NCBI RefSeq assembly: GCF_003481705.1
Contig: NZ_QULN01000005.1
Span: 136,586-200,585 of the forward strand
Length of the DNA: 64,000 nt
Source of the DNA: Butyricicoccus sp. OM04-18BH
GTDB lineage: Bacteria > Bacillota > Clostridia > Oscillospirales > Butyricicoccaceae
Direction of reading: 5' to 3'
The position numbers and the translations under genes are program-made. The notes below the pieces were generated by a model. The model was not told where the DNA came from. It made no database searches and saw only the letters and a program-made list of their open reading frames with translations. Positions 63,944 to 64,000 of the stretch are shown here, piece after piece (the first letter of the stretch is position 1; the number at the start of each line of letters is the position of its first letter).

Positions 63944-64000
63944 ATGGGCATTCTGAAAATCGGCGTAGTTGGCTGCGGCCGTATCGGCAAGCTGCACATC
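63944..64000 (+). CDS. Gfo/Idh/MocA-family dehydrogenase, 5' end only
   Basis: The window ends after 19 codons, MGILKIGVVGCGRIGKLHI, which is the Rossmann-fold start of inositol 2-dehydrogenase-type enzymes. ACAAGGAGAG precedes the ATG. It is likely IolG-like given the operon, but the visible part cannot prove that. Confidence 0.75.
   Translation, partial: MGILKIGVVGCGRIGKLHI

Overview
The window reads as a chromosome segment of a GC-rich, Gram-positive-type anaerobe of the class Clostridia, probably Oscillospirales/Ruminococcaceae-like. This rests on S-layer-homology (SLH) surface proteins, lipoproteins with Gram-positive signal peptides, strong AGGAGG ribosome sites, hybrid cluster protein, Na+-coupled SSS/NSS/GPH carriers, SirTM/macrodomain genes, a TnpV remnant and c-di-GMP-I riboswitches. 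No rRNA, tRNA, CRISPR array or intact transposase was seen. Genus-level assignment is not possible from the sequence alone.

Region 1 (1-7150): a base-salvage pair (phosphoribosyltransferase-like gene plus CodB-type permease, minus strand) behind a leader ending in an intrinsic terminator, then a 1,328-residue SLH surface protein with its own leader terminator and paired operators. Region 2 (7152-12940): a mutagenesis/stress cassette made of an XRE repressor, an ImmA/IrrE metallopeptidase, a U32-like cysteine protein, a membrane protein, a Y-family polymerase with a QLDLF clamp motif, a YgjV-like membrane protein and a YolD-like protein. A palindromic MITE sits inside it. Region 3 (12956-19700): a membrane protein, an FMN-binding-split protein, a macrodomain plus SirTM sirtuin pair, a frameshifted cupin, and GntR and LysR regulators. 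Region 4 (19718-26630): Gfo/Idh dehydrogenase, NSS transporter with divergent LysR, hybrid cluster protein, ECF S-component and an amidohydrolase.

Region 5 (26630-32570): terminators and gene debris, then a 1,256-residue SLH/VWA/beta-helix protein expressed behind two tandem c-di-GMP-I riboswitches, then a TlpA-like lipoprotein preceded by a small ORF. Region 6 (32586-38960): a complete F1Fo ATP synthase operon atpBEFHAGDC. Region 7 (39043-47200): a DcuS/DcuR-type two-component pair, two MgtC-family membrane proteins, an endonuclease/phosphatase-fold protein, and a GPH sugar symporter with divergent RpiR regulator.

Region 8 (47200-58760): TnpV debris, a LytTR-PAS regulator, and a giant Ig/InlB-repeat surface protein broken by an apparent N-terminal frameshift and an in-frame TGA at a Trp position; then TraX and an orphan SLH C-terminus. 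Region 9 (58828-64000): a LacI regulator divergent from an SSS symporter, sugar-phosphate isomerase, sugar-binding lipoprotein and the start of a Gfo/Idh dehydrogenase, resembling an inositol or rare-sugar catabolic operon that continues past the window.

Themes that recur are surface proteins under elaborate RNA or protein control, frequent TTG starts, and small palindromic repeats shared between distant intergenic regions.
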